From contig NZ_VTWT01000001.1 of NCBI RefSeq assembly GCF_008727925.1, forward strand, positions 62,001-126,000: a stretch of 64,000 nucleotides of DNA. The letters run 5' to 3'. This DNA comes from Adhaeribacter soli. Its GTDB lineage: Bacteria > Bacteroidota > Bacteroidia > Cytophagales > Hymenobacteraceae. The stretch's first letter is position 1. Each line of letters begins with the position of its first letter. Made by a program: the position numbers and the translations under genes. The notes beneath the pieces were generated by a model that searched no databases, had not been told where the DNA came from, and saw nothing but the letters and a program-made list of their open reading frames with translations. This document shows positions 40,411 to 49,460 of this stretch, piece after piece.

Positions 40411-42075
40411 TTATTTTTGGCGCCGGTATTGAATGCCAATGCTTAATCCGAAAGTAGTTGGTTTGGCGGAAATTGGCGTGTTTCCCCGCTGGAAAGCCTG
40501 CAGGTAATACTGCATTACCGGTCCGGCCTGCAAGGTGAAATCCCGGCCAAGCTGCCAGTTGTATTTAAAACCGGCCGTTACGTACGGCGCTACCCTGGTA
40601 ATTTCAGGATCAAAACCTTCCGTTTCGTTTTTATACTGAAGAAGGGTATTGGCTCCTAACCCGGCATTGAAATGCAGCTTCGGTAGCAATACGTAATTTG
40701 CGCCTAAATAAACTCCGCCCAGGTAATACCGGAAAATAACCTGCTGCTTCTGCTGGCGGTTATGCACCTGCATGGCAACACTGCCGTTTGGTTGCTGCTG
40801 CACGACTGCTGAATCGGCCAAGGTTGCCTTGGTAGTCAGGTTTATGGATTGGGTAAGCTGGCCGAAATGAAGGCCTGCTTCCAGTTGTAAATTTTCTGAT
40901 AAATAATACCGGCTGCGAAGCCCCAGTTCATAACCTAAACGTTCGGAAGAATAGGCGTTCATGTGGTTCATTTTTACAACCATCAGGTTATCCTGGCGGT
41001 TGGCAAGTACGCGCTGGTAAGCGATCTGTGGCGTGCCGTAAGTTATAAACGCCCATTTGTTATTCGTTTTTACGGGTTGCTTCCTGGTTTTATTTTCCGA
41101 TGAATCCTGAGTCAGGTTTGCTGCCAGAGAAATCGGTTTTATTACTGAGTCCTGCTTTGCTGCTTCGTTTTGGACCGGTGCTAAGCCGGATAATTCACCC
41201 AGGGAGCTTTTCGAATCTTGCGTAGCCGCACCGTTTTCCTTGTTCTCAGAATTGATTTCCTGAACTGTAAAGCCGGCGTTGTTTTCTGTTTTTAGTTCGT
41301 CAGGGCTACCGTTTAACGCTTTACCAGCTTGGTCTTTTTTGGCATTCCTGTTAAATGCAATTGCAGGCTGCAATATGCCGCCTGCTGAAACGCTGTTCCC
41401 TGAATTTTCTTTCTGGTCCGGAACGGTAGTATTATCTTTACTTTCCTCCGGATTTAGAGATTTACTGGCTAATGTTGGTTTGGCATCTTTCCGGCGCGCG
41501 TGTGCAATTAGCCCCTTGGAAAGAATCTTCTTTTTCGGTTTTTCCGAAATGCTGTTTTCTTCCTCCATATCCTCCGTTTCCCGTATTGCTGCTACTCCCG
41601 GAATAACCACAAGCGGCCGGTAAGCGGGTTTCTCCGCCTGCCTGTTAGGAGTGACATTTTTGCCTATTTCATCAACCGTATTTTTGTCCGGGTTACCGGA
41701 ATTAGTCTGTTGGTCAGATCCTGAAGTCAGTTCTTTCGGCGAAACAGGAGCAGGCTGATTTGAGGCGATGCTCCCTGTCTTGTTTTCAGATGGTGAATTT
41801 TCTGTCCCGTTAGCCGGTTGCAAGAAGGCAAGGTTTTCTTCAGACTTCGGATTATTTTTCTGTTCCAGGCCTACCTCATGCTTTTCAATAACAGTGAATT
41901 TCAGAACCCAGGGCAAGGATATAAGCAGGGGTATCAGGGGCAGCCACAGCCACCACCGGTAACGCCGGGGCTTTAATTCTCCGCTGATCTTCGACCAGGT
42001 TTCCGGCAGGGGCGCTTCCTCGAAATCGTAAAGCCGTTTCCCGAGCGCATCATTCCATTTGTTTTCAGCTGGCAT
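40411..42075 (-). CDS. Membrane-anchored protein with C-terminal outer-membrane beta-barrel-like domain
   Basis: The 554-residue protein has an N-terminal cytoplasmic segment with NKWNDALGKRLYDFEEAPLPETWSKI, a single transmembrane helix (about 36-60, WWLWLPLIPLLISLPWVL), a long low-complexity Asn/Glu/Lys/Ser-rich linker (about 75-340) and a C-terminal region (about 350-554) with alternating aromatic strands typical of Bacteroidota outer-membrane beta-barrel proteins. This N-terminal segment with a sigma-factor gene immediately upstream is the pattern of anti-sigma/transducer proteins. It overlaps the ECF sigma gene by 11 bases. It may link an outer-membrane state to the sigma factor, but this is inference. 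Confidence 0.75.
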   Translation of the reverse strand: MPAENKWNDALGKRLYDFEEAPLPETWSKISGELKPRRYRWWLWLPLIPLLISLPWVLKFTVIEKHEVGLEQKNNPKSEENLAFLQPANGTENSPSENKTGSIASNQPAPVSPKELTSGSDQQTNSGNPDKNTVDEIGKNVTPNRQAEKPAYRPLVVIPGVAAIRETEDMEEENSISEKPKKKILSKGLIAHARRKDAKPTLASKSLNPEESKDNTTVPDQKENSGNSVSAGGILQPAIAFNRNAKKDQAGKALNGSPDELKTENNAGFTVQEINSENKENGAATQDSKSSLGELSGLAPVQNEAAKQDSVIKPISLAANLTQDSSENKTRKQPVKTNNKWAFITYGTPQIAYQRVLANRQDNLMVVKMNHMNAYSSERLGYELGLRSRYYLSENLQLEAGLHFGQLTQSINLTTKATLADSAVVQQQPNGSVAMQVHNRQQKQQVIFRYYLGGVYLGANYVLLPKLHFNAGLGANTLLQYKNETEGFDPEITRVAPYVTAGFKYNWQLGRDFTLQAGPVMQYYLQAFQRGNTPISAKPTTFGLSIGIQYRRQK

Positions 42076-42607
42076 ATTTACAAGGATTAATCTTTTCCAG
42101 TTTCTTTTTAAGCAAGTTTTTGGCCTTCGATAACTGAGAGCGCGAGGTGGCTTCGGCTATGTCCAGCATTTCGCCGATCTCGCGGTGGTTATAGCCTTCC
42201 ACCACGTTCAGGTTGAATACCACGCGATACCCTTCCGGCAACTCATTTATCATGGCCACTATTTCTTTGGTGGTAAGTTCCTGAAGACCATCCAGCTGAT
42301 TATCGTCCTGGATCTCCAGTTCCTGGCTATCCTGGTGGTCGTAATGTTTTTTGTTCCGGCGGTAGTTATTAATGGCCGTGTTCACAAAAATACGGCGCAT
42401 CCAGTTCGGAAAAGAGCCTTCCCGGAAGTTCTGGATATTCCTGAAAACGCTAATGAAAGCCTCCTGAAAAGTGTCTTCCGCCTCGAATTCGGTTTTGGCG
42501 TACCGCATGCAGATCCCTTTCATCCGGCTGCCATAAAGCTTGTATAAGGCTTCCTGGCAGGCGGGTTTTCCCTTCTTGCATCCTTCTATTATTTCAACCT
42601 CAGTCAC
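42065..42607 (-). CDS. ECF RNA polymerase sigma factor
   Basis: The 180-residue protein has region 2 with EAEDTFQEAFISVFRNIQNF (about 41-60) and region 4 with YNHREIGEMLDIAEATSRSQLSKAK (about 140-165), a helix-turn-helix of sigma-70 type. Length and content fit an ECF (extracytoplasmic function) sigma factor of Bacteroidota. The next gene overlaps its 3' end by 11 bases and encodes a membrane/barrel protein, the usual anti-sigma arrangement. Targets unknown. Confidence 0.93.
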   Translation of the reverse strand: MTEVEIIEGCKKGKPACQEALYKLYGSRMKGICMRYAKTEFEAEDTFQEAFISVFRNIQNFREGSFPNWMRRIFVNTAINNYRRNKKHYDHQDSQELEIQDDNQLDGLQELTTKEIVAMINELPEGYRVVFNLNVVEGYNHREIGEMLDIAEATSRSQLSKAKNLLKKKLEKINPCKYAS

Positions 42608-42643
42608 CGTATTTCATTTTAGGTCCCGGTTTCTTTTCTTATG

Positions 42644-42679
42644 CCTGAACAGCCGCGGCTAAAGCAACGGCTGTTCAGG
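42644..42679. repeat. 12-bp stem hairpin (family B relative) between Ig-like and sigma genes
   Basis: CCTGAACAGCCG and CGGCTGTTCAGG pair perfectly around a GGCTAAAGCA-containing loop, which recalls the GCTAAAGC core of family B. It lies downstream of the Ig-like lipoprotein gene and may act as its terminator, though no T run follows on that strand. Confidence 0.7.
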
Positions 42680-42716
42680 AGGTAATAGATTTATTTGAAT
42701 TGAAATGCTGCAGACT

Positions 42717-44243
42717 TCATCGGATATAAATGTCTATATCGGCATCGCGGCAAACCTGCTGGCCGTTAATGGTCTGGCAGATCCGGTACCGGAAGTTTTC
42801 CCTTACCGGCCTCGGGGCAGTAGTGGTAGAATAAATGATTCGGGTGGCCAAGCCATTATTTACAATGGAAACACGTCCATAATTCGGTTGGTAAACAATC
42901 TGTACGGTTGGGAAAGTACCATTCTGGCAATACACATCATTTTGCAGGATTGCCACCGAAACCGTATCGTAGCTTTGTGAACTTACCCGTCTTAAGGTCA
43001 CGCTATCGGGGTTGGCCACCAGCGAGCAGTTCGGGTTCTGGTTCGGGGTAACGGTGAAATACACTTTGGCATTCGATGGGTTTCCGTTGCCGGTAAGGTT
43101 GTACAGCACTTCATCCGGACCTACATAACCTGGGTTTGGGGTATAAACCAGCTGGTTATTGGCGTTTATATAGGCTTGGCCGTAAAGCGGCTGTTGCGAA
43201 ATGCCTGGGGTTACGTAATAACTCGTGCCCAGGCAGGTATTGTCGTTCTGCAGGATATTTACCGTAACAGAAGTGTTAGCCTGCAGGGTAGCATAATCGG
43301 GATTGGCTTTTACAAGGCAAGTGGGGGCTGATACTGTAAGATACACTTTGGCTATGGTACTGCCGTTCGGGCCGGAAAGGGAATAGGTTAGTTCATCGCG
43401 GCCGGAGAAATTCCGGATGGGGGTGTACACCAGCTGGCCGTTTATGTTTATATACGCCTGGCCGTTATTGGGGAATACCGCAATACTTGGCGAGCCGCCG
43501 CACGAATTATCGTTGGTCAGGATATTAACCGTTACTGAGCCGTTGTAGGTTACAGTGGCATTGTCGTCGCGGGCAACTACCGTGCAGGTATATGCGCTGT
43601 CCAGTACCAGGATATTTACCAGGGCAGTTGCGGTGCCGTTCTGGCCGGTTAACTGGTATTTTACCTGATCCATACCTAAATAACCGGGGTTCGGCTTGTA
43701 AACCAGGAAGTTGCCGGCATCTAAATAAGCCAGGCCGTGGGAAGGTTGCTGCAAAATACCCGGCGTGGCGCCGCAAACGTTATCGTTCTGAAGGATATCG
43801 ATGCTTACCGAACTGCCGTAATTATTGGCCAGGGTATCCAGATCGTTCATGGCACTTACGGTGCAGGCGCCGGTGGAATCTATAACCGAAATTGCTACCA
43901 GGCCGGTAGCGCAGTTGTTTCCAAGGCAGGCCGTATAGTTAAATTTATCGGTACCCACAAAGTTCGGGTTAGGCTGGTAATGTACCATACCATTGGTTCC
44001 GGCTTGGAGGGTACCGTGTTGGGGTTGGGTGAAGTTTACGGTAGCCTGGCTGCCGATCGAATCGTTGGCAATTACGTTTACCTGGATCCCCTGATTTTTG
44101 AAAGTGGTAAATGCGTCGTCGTGTACTACCAGCGTACCGGTGCCGGCGGGCAGCTGGTCGTCCTGATACTTATCGCAGGAAGACAGCAGCAGGAGGCTGA
44201 AGATAAAGCCGAAAGCTAATTTTATGGCGTTAAGGTTTTTCAT
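42717..44243 (-). CDS. Surface lipoprotein with five tandem Ig/cadherin-like repeats
   Basis: The 508-residue protein has a lipoprotein signal (LLLLSSC, lipidated C near 23) and about five repeats of roughly 85-95 residues containing VNVIANDSIG, VSIDILQNDNVCG, VTVNILTNDNSCG, VTVNILQNDNTCL and VSVAILQNDVYC, each followed by a tract of the form QPxHGxAYIN-NLVYxPNPGYVGxDxxxYxL. These are Ig-like/cadherin-like VCBS-type adhesin domains. Repeated CG pairs near each NDN suggest conserved disulfides. It is probably surface exposed; binding partner unknown. Confidence 0.85.
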   Translation of the reverse strand: MKNLNAIKLAFGFIFSLLLLSSCDKYQDDQLPAGTGTLVVHDDAFTTFKNQGIQVNVIANDSIGSQATVNFTQPQHGTLQAGTNGMVHYQPNPNFVGTDKFNYTACLGNNCATGLVAISVIDSTGACTVSAMNDLDTLANNYGSSVSIDILQNDNVCGATPGILQQPSHGLAYLDAGNFLVYKPNPGYLGMDQVKYQLTGQNGTATALVNILVLDSAYTCTVVARDDNATVTYNGSVTVNILTNDNSCGGSPSIAVFPNNGQAYININGQLVYTPIRNFSGRDELTYSLSGPNGSTIAKVYLTVSAPTCLVKANPDYATLQANTSVTVNILQNDNTCLGTSYYVTPGISQQPLYGQAYINANNQLVYTPNPGYVGPDEVLYNLTGNGNPSNAKVYFTVTPNQNPNCSLVANPDSVTLRRVSSQSYDTVSVAILQNDVYCQNGTFPTVQIVYQPNYGRVSIVNNGLATRIIYSTTTAPRPVRENFRYRICQTINGQQVCRDADIDIYIR

Positions 44244-44645
44244 TTTAGGTGCTTTAAAGGTTCGTTTATCAGGAGCTCCGAATACAAAACAATGCGTGCT
44301 TTCAAAACGCTGCCTGCCCTGTTAAAGAAATCTGTATTTATTTTTTATGCCTTCTGATTTAAGTAAATAGACATTGATATCCGGATATTTATTTCTGGTC
44401 TTAAATTGTGTAAATGCCTATCATTCAGTGGAATAAATTATTATTTTTCCTGGTAAAATTTGCAACTGAATTTAGTTCTGCTAGTTAGGTTGTTTTTATG
44501 AGAATGTAATGTTTCGGAAACAAAAGGCAACGTTCTTCTGATTTTTTTTGCAAAAAAGCTTAAAAGAGGCTGCTTTTGGAACAGCTATAATTTTTCCGGT
44601 TCCGTATCAGGGGAACTTATCTGAAGAAAGCTTACCGAAAATTAT
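44244..44645. other. AT-rich divergent intergenic region
   Basis: This 402-base spacer separates the Ig-like lipoprotein and GlgX genes, probably with both promoters. A TATAATTTTT stretch (44586-44595) lies about 50 bases before the GlgX start. No gene supported. Confidence 0.55.
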
Positions 44646-46796
44646 ATGAGTACAATTATTTACCCCGGCACGCCTTATCCGCTGGGGGCAACCTACGATG
44701 GCGATGGCGTGAACTTCGCCCTCTATTCCCAGAATGCTACCGGCGTGGAATTATGCCTTTTCAATTCGGTAGATGATGAAACCGAATCGGTAAAGGTGAA
44801 AATGGTGGAGCGGACCCATTACGTGTGGCATGCTTATGTGCCGGGCCTGAAACCGGGGCAGCTTTACGGTTACCGCGTACACGGGCCTTATGAGCCGAAT
44901 AACGGCCACCGGTTCAATCCGAATAAGCTGCTGATTGACCCGTATGCGCTGGCCATTTCCGGCAACTTTAACTGGACCGATGCTTTGTTCGGCTATAAGC
45001 TTGGCGATAAAGAGGAAGACCTCAGTTTCAGCTCCATAGACAGTGCGCCGTTTGTGCCGAAAGCGGTGGTAGTAGATTCAACCTTCGACTGGGAAGATGA
45101 TAAAAAGCCCTGCACGCCTTACCACCGGTCGGTTATTTATGAAACGCACGTAAAGGGCTTCACCAAAATGCACCCGGAAATTCCGGAAAATATCCGGGGC
45201 ACGTATGCCGCGCTGGGCCACCCGGTAACTATTAAGTACCTGAAAAAGCTGGGCGTAACGGCCGTGGAACTGATGCCGGTGCACCACTTTATTACCGACC
45301 GTTATTTAAAAGACAAAGGCCTTACCAATTACTGGGGCTATAATACCATCGGTTATTTTGCGCCCGATGTGCGGTATTGCAGCAGCGGCCGCCTGGGCGA
45401 GCAGGTAACCGAATTTAAGACCATGGTGAAGGCTTTGCACAAGGCCGGCATAGAAGTTATTCTGGACGTGGTGTATAACCATACCGGCGAAGGCAACCAC
45501 ATGGGGCCTACCTTGTCGTTTAAAGGAATCGATAACGCTTCGTACTACCGCCTGGTGGAAGATAATAAACGGTATTACATGGATTATACCGGCACCGGCA
45601 ACACCCTGAACGCCAACCTGCCGAACGTGCTGAAGCTGATCATGGATAGTTTGCGCTACTGGATCCAGGAAATGCATATAGACGGCTTCCGCTTCGACTT
45701 GGCGGCTACGCTGGCGCGGGAACTGCACGAGGTGGACCGCCTGAGTTCCTTCTTCGATATTATTCACCAGGACCCGGTTATTTCGCAGGTGAAACTCATT
45801 GCCGAGCCCTGGGATATTGGCGAAGGCGGCTACATGGTAGGCAACTTCCCGCCGGGCTGGACGGAGTGGAACGGAAAATACCGCGATTGCGTGCGCGATT
45901 TCTGGCGCGGCGCCGACAGCATGCTGGCCGAATTTGCCGAACGCTTTACCGGCAGCTCCGACCTGTACCAGGATGATTCCCGCAAACCTACCGCCAGCAT
46001 AAACTTCGTAACCGCGCACGATGGTTTTACCCTGCAGGACCTGGTTTCTTATAACGAAAAGCATAACGAAGCCAACGGGGAAAACAACAACGACGGGGAA
46101 AGCCATAACCGCTCCTGGAATTGCGGGGAAGAAGGCCCTACGAACAAACCGGACATAAACGAGTTGCGGCAACGGCAGAAACGGAACATGCTTGCCACGC
46201 TTTTTCTGTCGCAGGGTGTACCGATGCTGCTGGCCGGCGACGAGATGGGCCGGACCCAGGGCGGCAACAACAACGCCTATTGCCAGGACAACGAGATCTC
46301 GTGGGTGAACTGGAAAAAGGCCGACAAAGATCTGCTGCAATTCACCCAGAAACTTATTCAGTTGCGCAAAGACCATCCGGTTTTCTGCCGCCGTCGCTGG
46401 TTTCAGGGGCAGCCGATAAAAGGTATCGGGCTGGAAGACATTGCCTGGTTTTTGCCTTCGGGCGAAGAAATGTCGGAAGAATCGTGGAACCAGGATTTTG
46501 CCAAATCGCTGGCCGTGTACCTGAACGGGAAAGGGCTCCGGTCTTCAGGGCCGAAAGGCGAATTTATTATGGACGACAGTTTCTACGTGATCTTCAACGC
46601 CCACCACGACCCGCTGAATTACAAGCTGCCTCCTAAAAAATACGGCGACGTCTGGACTAAGATCTTGGATACGGGTACCGGGGAAGTAGGGGAGGAAGGC
46701 AAAGAATACCATGCCGGAAAAACCATAAAAGTCCTCGGCCGGTCAGTAGTGCTGTTGCACCACCCGCTAGATGCTGCCGGTAAAAAAAGCGGATAA
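44646..46796 (+). CDS. glgX: Glycogen debranching enzyme GlgX
   Basis: The 716-residue enzyme has an N-terminal CBM48/isoamylase domain (about 8-120, with YPLGATYDGDGVNFALYS) and a GH13 catalytic barrel: YWGYNTIGYFAP, VVYNHTGEGN, nucleophile D351 in GFRFDLA, acid/base E387 in AEPWD and stabiliser D459 in TAHDG. The length and NGENNNDG...NWSCG-type stretch near 480 match GlgX/TreX enzymes that cleave alpha-1,6 branches of glycogen or limit dextrin. No other glycogen genes are in the window. A terminator follows. Confidence 0.96.
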   Translation: MSTIIYPGTPYPLGATYDGDGVNFALYSQNATGVELCLFNSVDDETESVKVKMVERTHYVWHAYVPGLKPGQLYGYRVHGPYEPNNGHRFNPNKLLIDPYALAISGNFNWTDALFGYKLGDKEEDLSFSSIDSAPFVPKAVVVDSTFDWEDDKKPCTPYHRSVIYETHVKGFTKMHPEIPENIRGTYAALGHPVTIKYLKKLGVTAVELMPVHHFITDRYLKDKGLTNYWGYNTIGYFAPDVRYCSSGRLGEQVTEFKTMVKALHKAGIEVILDVVYNHTGEGNHMGPTLSFKGIDNASYYRLVEDNKRYYMDYTGTGNTLNANLPNVLKLIMDSLRYWIQEMHIDGFRFDLAATLARELHEVDRLSSFFDIIHQDPVISQVKLIAEPWDIGEGGYMVGNFPPGWTEWNGKYRDCVRDFWRGADSMLAEFAERFTGSSDLYQDDSRKPTASINFVTAHDGFTLQDLVSYNEKHNEANGENNNDGESHNRSWNCGEEGPTNKPDINELRQRQKRNMLATLFLSQGVPMLLAGDEMGRTQGGNNNAYCQDNEISWVNWKKADKDLLQFTQKLIQLRKDHPVFCRRRWFQGQPIKGIGLEDIAWFLPSGEEMSEESWNQDFAKSLAVYLNGKGLRSSGPKGEFIMDDSFYVIFNAHHDPLNYKLPPKKYGDVWTKILDTGTGEVGEEGKEYHAGKTIKVLGRSVVLLHHPLDAAGKKSG

Positions 46797-46817
46797 GTTG
46801 TTGTTTTAAAATACTGT

Positions 46818-46860
46818 AAGCGGACCGGAAGGAGGGAAACTTTCTTTCGGTTCGCTTTTT
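46818..46860 (+). terminator. Intrinsic terminator after glgX
   Basis: AAGCGGACCGGAAG pairs with CTTTCGGTTCGCTT (two G-U pairs), followed by a T run, 21 bases after the stop codon. Confidence 0.75.
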
Positions 46861-46900
46861 TATTTGGTTTCCGGGCTTAATAACTGAGTTGATTTCGCAT

Positions 46901-46948
46901 AAAGATCTCCGTAGCGTAGGGTTTAAACCCTACGCTACGGAGATCTTT
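46901..46948. repeat. Perfect 48-bp palindrome (family A), copy 2
   Basis: The dyad is perfect over 24 bases on each side of 46924/46925 and contains the family core CCGTAGCGTAGGGTTT. It is longer than copy 1, with AAAGATCT ends. Confidence 0.9.
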
Positions 46949-47082
46949 ATTTGTCTGGAACAATTTTTCATATTTTTGAACTGGTGTTATAAAATGGAAG
47001 GAAATGCTATCTTTGGAAGCGGAGCTTGGTTGCTGCCTGAGTATTAACTGAATGTTGGGTGAAATTCCTATGTGCCTGATCT

Positions 47083-47134
47083 ATTGCCGTCTGCTTTAGC
47101 GGACGGATCCGTCAGCTAAAGCAGACGGCAATGA
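47083..47134. repeat. Head-to-head pair of family B elements
   Basis: ATTGCCGTCTGCTTTAGCGG and CCGTCAGCTAAAGCAGACGG lie two bases apart in inverted orientation, forming a near-perfect 50-base inverted repeat. Confidence 0.88.
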
Positions 47135-47169
47135 AAAGGGGGAAGTATTCCATGCCGGGAACGGTTTTT

Positions 47170-47199
47170 TTTGGATGAACCATAGCATTTTTATTCTTG
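47170..47199 (+). promoter_or_regulatory. Candidate Bacteroidota promoter for the T9SS cargo gene
   Basis: TTTG (47170-47173) and TATTCTTG (47192-47199), one mismatch from TAnnTTTG, are separated by 18 bases. Start codon 95 bases downstream of the -7 box. Confidence 0.35.
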
Positions 47200-47294
47200 C
47201 CAAGGGTCAATAATTAATTAACGGCAACTTCCAACTTTTAAACCCTAAAGGCAGACAGCATACAGGTAGCCTCTAAGAAAAGGATCATTTTACA

Positions 47295-49082
47295 GTGATG
47301 ACAAAGAGCGTGAAGTTTCTTTTGGGATTGATAACCGGATTGCTGCTACTAAGCAGTATGCCTTTATTTGCCCAAACACCCACATTAGCTTGGCAACAAC
47401 TTTATGGCAACTCTACAGATCGGGAGTATGGAAATGCTTCTATCCGTTTAAACAGTAACTTGTATGTGCATGGTGGTTATCTCTGGCCTCCTTCTCCTTC
47501 AATTGTTAATACTTATGCAGTATTTACCGATGGCAATGGTACTTTTCTGCGCGACAAGCTTTTCCCAGACTTAAATGCCGGTAAAATTACCGGCATGGCG
47601 GCTAATGATGATGGCACGTTCGTGGCTTGCGGCTCCTATCAGGATTCTGTTGGAGCTTGGGCAGTTTTCATTTTCAAGGCGGACCAGTTGGGTAATATAC
47701 AATGGCGACGGAGCTTTACCGGGGATATGGGCAATAGCCAAAGAGTAGTCCGGGTGCCAGATGGATACCTGATAATCACTTCCAATCAGGTCAGGATTAT
47801 CAAGACAGACCTTAATGGCAGGTTTATATGGAAGAAGGTTTATGGTCAGGACTGCGGCGGGGAAAGCATTACGCCTTTGCCTGATGGCAGCTATTTAGCA
47901 ACGGGCTGGTCTACAAGGGGAGGAGCTTCTACGGTTTCTACCTTTTACAAGCTCAGCTACTGGCTTTTAAAGCTGCGGCCAAACGGCGATACCATTTACA
48001 CCCGCATAATTGGTACTCCCACCAACTATGAAGTTGGCCATGCTGCAGCTAATACTCAGGATGGTGGAGTAGCCGTGGCCGGAGCCTACGTTGCTAATGT
48101 GCCAAATACTAAGCGCCAAGGGCAAGTTCTCAAATTAGACAGTCTGCTGAACTTGCAGTGGGAAATGAAAGTAATGCCTAATGGTGGGAGTTATTCCGTA
48201 GGCTGCGAGTTTTTTGCTATTCAGCCTACCGTTTCCGGAGATTATGTAGTAGCAGGTCAGAATTTCCGGAATACCTATAACGAAGCTTTTATGGCCCGGA
48301 TTACTCCTCCAACTACCCTTGGAGGTAATGCTGGCTTAAACTGGTCCAGTTATTTTACAGGTGGCGCTTTTATCCGGGAAATCCTATTTGAGAATGACGG
48401 TTCTGCTATGGTAGGAGGAACAGGCTATATAGGCCCCGTGTCGTCTGCGAATATGCAAGTGTTAGCATTAAAACTTATAAATACCGATCAGCCTTACCGC
48501 CCAGACTTTTGCGCTACACCACCTCAGGCCTATTTCACTACCCAGCTTAGACCCGATTCCCTTATCCTGTTAGGCGGCAGCGCCTCCCAATCCGGTTTGC
48601 GCTACGGGGTGATCAGCAAGTGGGAATACCAGTTTGGGGATGGCAGCAGGTTTATAACCTATCAGCCGTCGGCAGCCAAGAGAGTGGCGCATAAATACAA
48701 CCAGCCTGCTCAGTTGCTTTTCGGCACTGCCGTAAAGCTCATTGTAACGAACAATCTTTTCTGCACCGATACGCTTACGCTTTATCCTTTCGGCGGCGGG
48801 CCAACGGGTATTTCAGAAGCGACCGCGCAACAAGTTGAAGTGAAGCTGTTTTCGCAACCCCTGCAACAAAGGGCCACGCTGGAGCTGAAGAATTACCGGG
48901 GAAAGGCCAGGCTGCAACTGGAATTTACCGATCTGCTGGGGAGGAAAGTAACAGTTCTACACCGGCAGGAAAAACCGGGGCTTTGGCAACTTGAAAAGGG
49001 TAACTTAAGCAAAGGGCTTTATTTGTACCGGGTTGTTTCTCCGAGTAGTGTAGTAGCGCAAGGGAAGCTGGTGGTGCATTAG
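47295..49082 (+). CDS. T9SS-secreted protein with PKD-like and type A sorting domains
   Basis: The 595-residue protein has a signal peptide (about 1-26, cut after FAQ), a long N-terminal region with beta-propeller-like repeats (for example DDGTFVACGSYQDS, VPDGYLIITSNQ, LPDGSYLATGWSTR), a PKD-like segment (WEYQFGDGS near 450) and a C-terminal sorting domain (about 505-595) with KLFSQPLQQRATLELKN and GLYLYRVVS. Such proteins are exported across the outer membrane by the type IX system. Function unknown; similar repeats occur in Bacteroidota proteins with delta-60-type propellers. Confidence 0.85.
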   Translation: MMTKSVKFLLGLITGLLLLSSMPLFAQTPTLAWQQLYGNSTDREYGNASIRLNSNLYVHGGYLWPPSPSIVNTYAVFTDGNGTFLRDKLFPDLNAGKITGMAANDDGTFVACGSYQDSVGAWAVFIFKADQLGNIQWRRSFTGDMGNSQRVVRVPDGYLIITSNQVRIIKTDLNGRFIWKKVYGQDCGGESITPLPDGSYLATGWSTRGGASTVSTFYKLSYWLLKLRPNGDTIYTRIIGTPTNYEVGHAAANTQDGGVAVAGAYVANVPNTKRQGQVLKLDSLLNLQWEMKVMPNGGSYSVGCEFFAIQPTVSGDYVVAGQNFRNTYNEAFMARITPPTTLGGNAGLNWSSYFTGGAFIREILFENDGSAMVGGTGYIGPVSSANMQVLALKLINTDQPYRPDFCATPPQAYFTTQLRPDSLILLGGSASQSGLRYGVISKWEYQFGDGSRFITYQPSAAKRVAHKYNQPAQLLFGTAVKLIVTNNLFCTDTLTLYPFGGGPTGISEATAQQVEVKLFSQPLQQRATLELKNYRGKARLQLEFTDLLGRKVTVLHRQEKPGLWQLEKGNLSKGLYLYRVVSPSSVVAQGKLVVH

Positions 49083-49300
49083 GGTCGTTTAACAGCGTCT
49101 TCGATATTAGTTTTTCAGGTGGAAACGCTACCATTTTTGCTTTAAAAAGGAATGCTTAGAATCTTCAGGGAAAGATTAAAATTAAATAACTTACGTTACA
49201 CAAGTTTTTTGAAGCTCTGACCTTTGGAGCAGGATCGATTCATTCTATCGGATTCTCTCTTTCAAGGGAGTTATAGGGGGACATCTACCGGTTCATCATT

Positions 49301-49397
49301 GTAGAAACAGTCCTTTTGAGGCTGTCGCCTCACTGAAGTTACAAACTTCAGATTATTTATAGGTCCAAGTTTCCGCTACGCTCAAACTTGAACCAGC
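49301..49397 (-). repeat. Three-hairpin repeat element (family C), copy 3, inverted
   Basis: The minus-strand sequence is nearly identical, over about 97 bases, to the copy at 13169-13266. The rest of the 49083-49460 spacer shows no gene. Confidence 0.88.
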
Positions 49398-49460
49398 GAA
49401 CGTGAGAATGAAGGGGCCCTACCTTCAAAGGAGACTTTTCTCTTGCTTGCGTAATGTCAG

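Noticed and set aside
45306-46376. 356-codon minus-strand open frame opposite glgX
   Set aside because: Antisense to a clear GlgX gene; a composition shadow.
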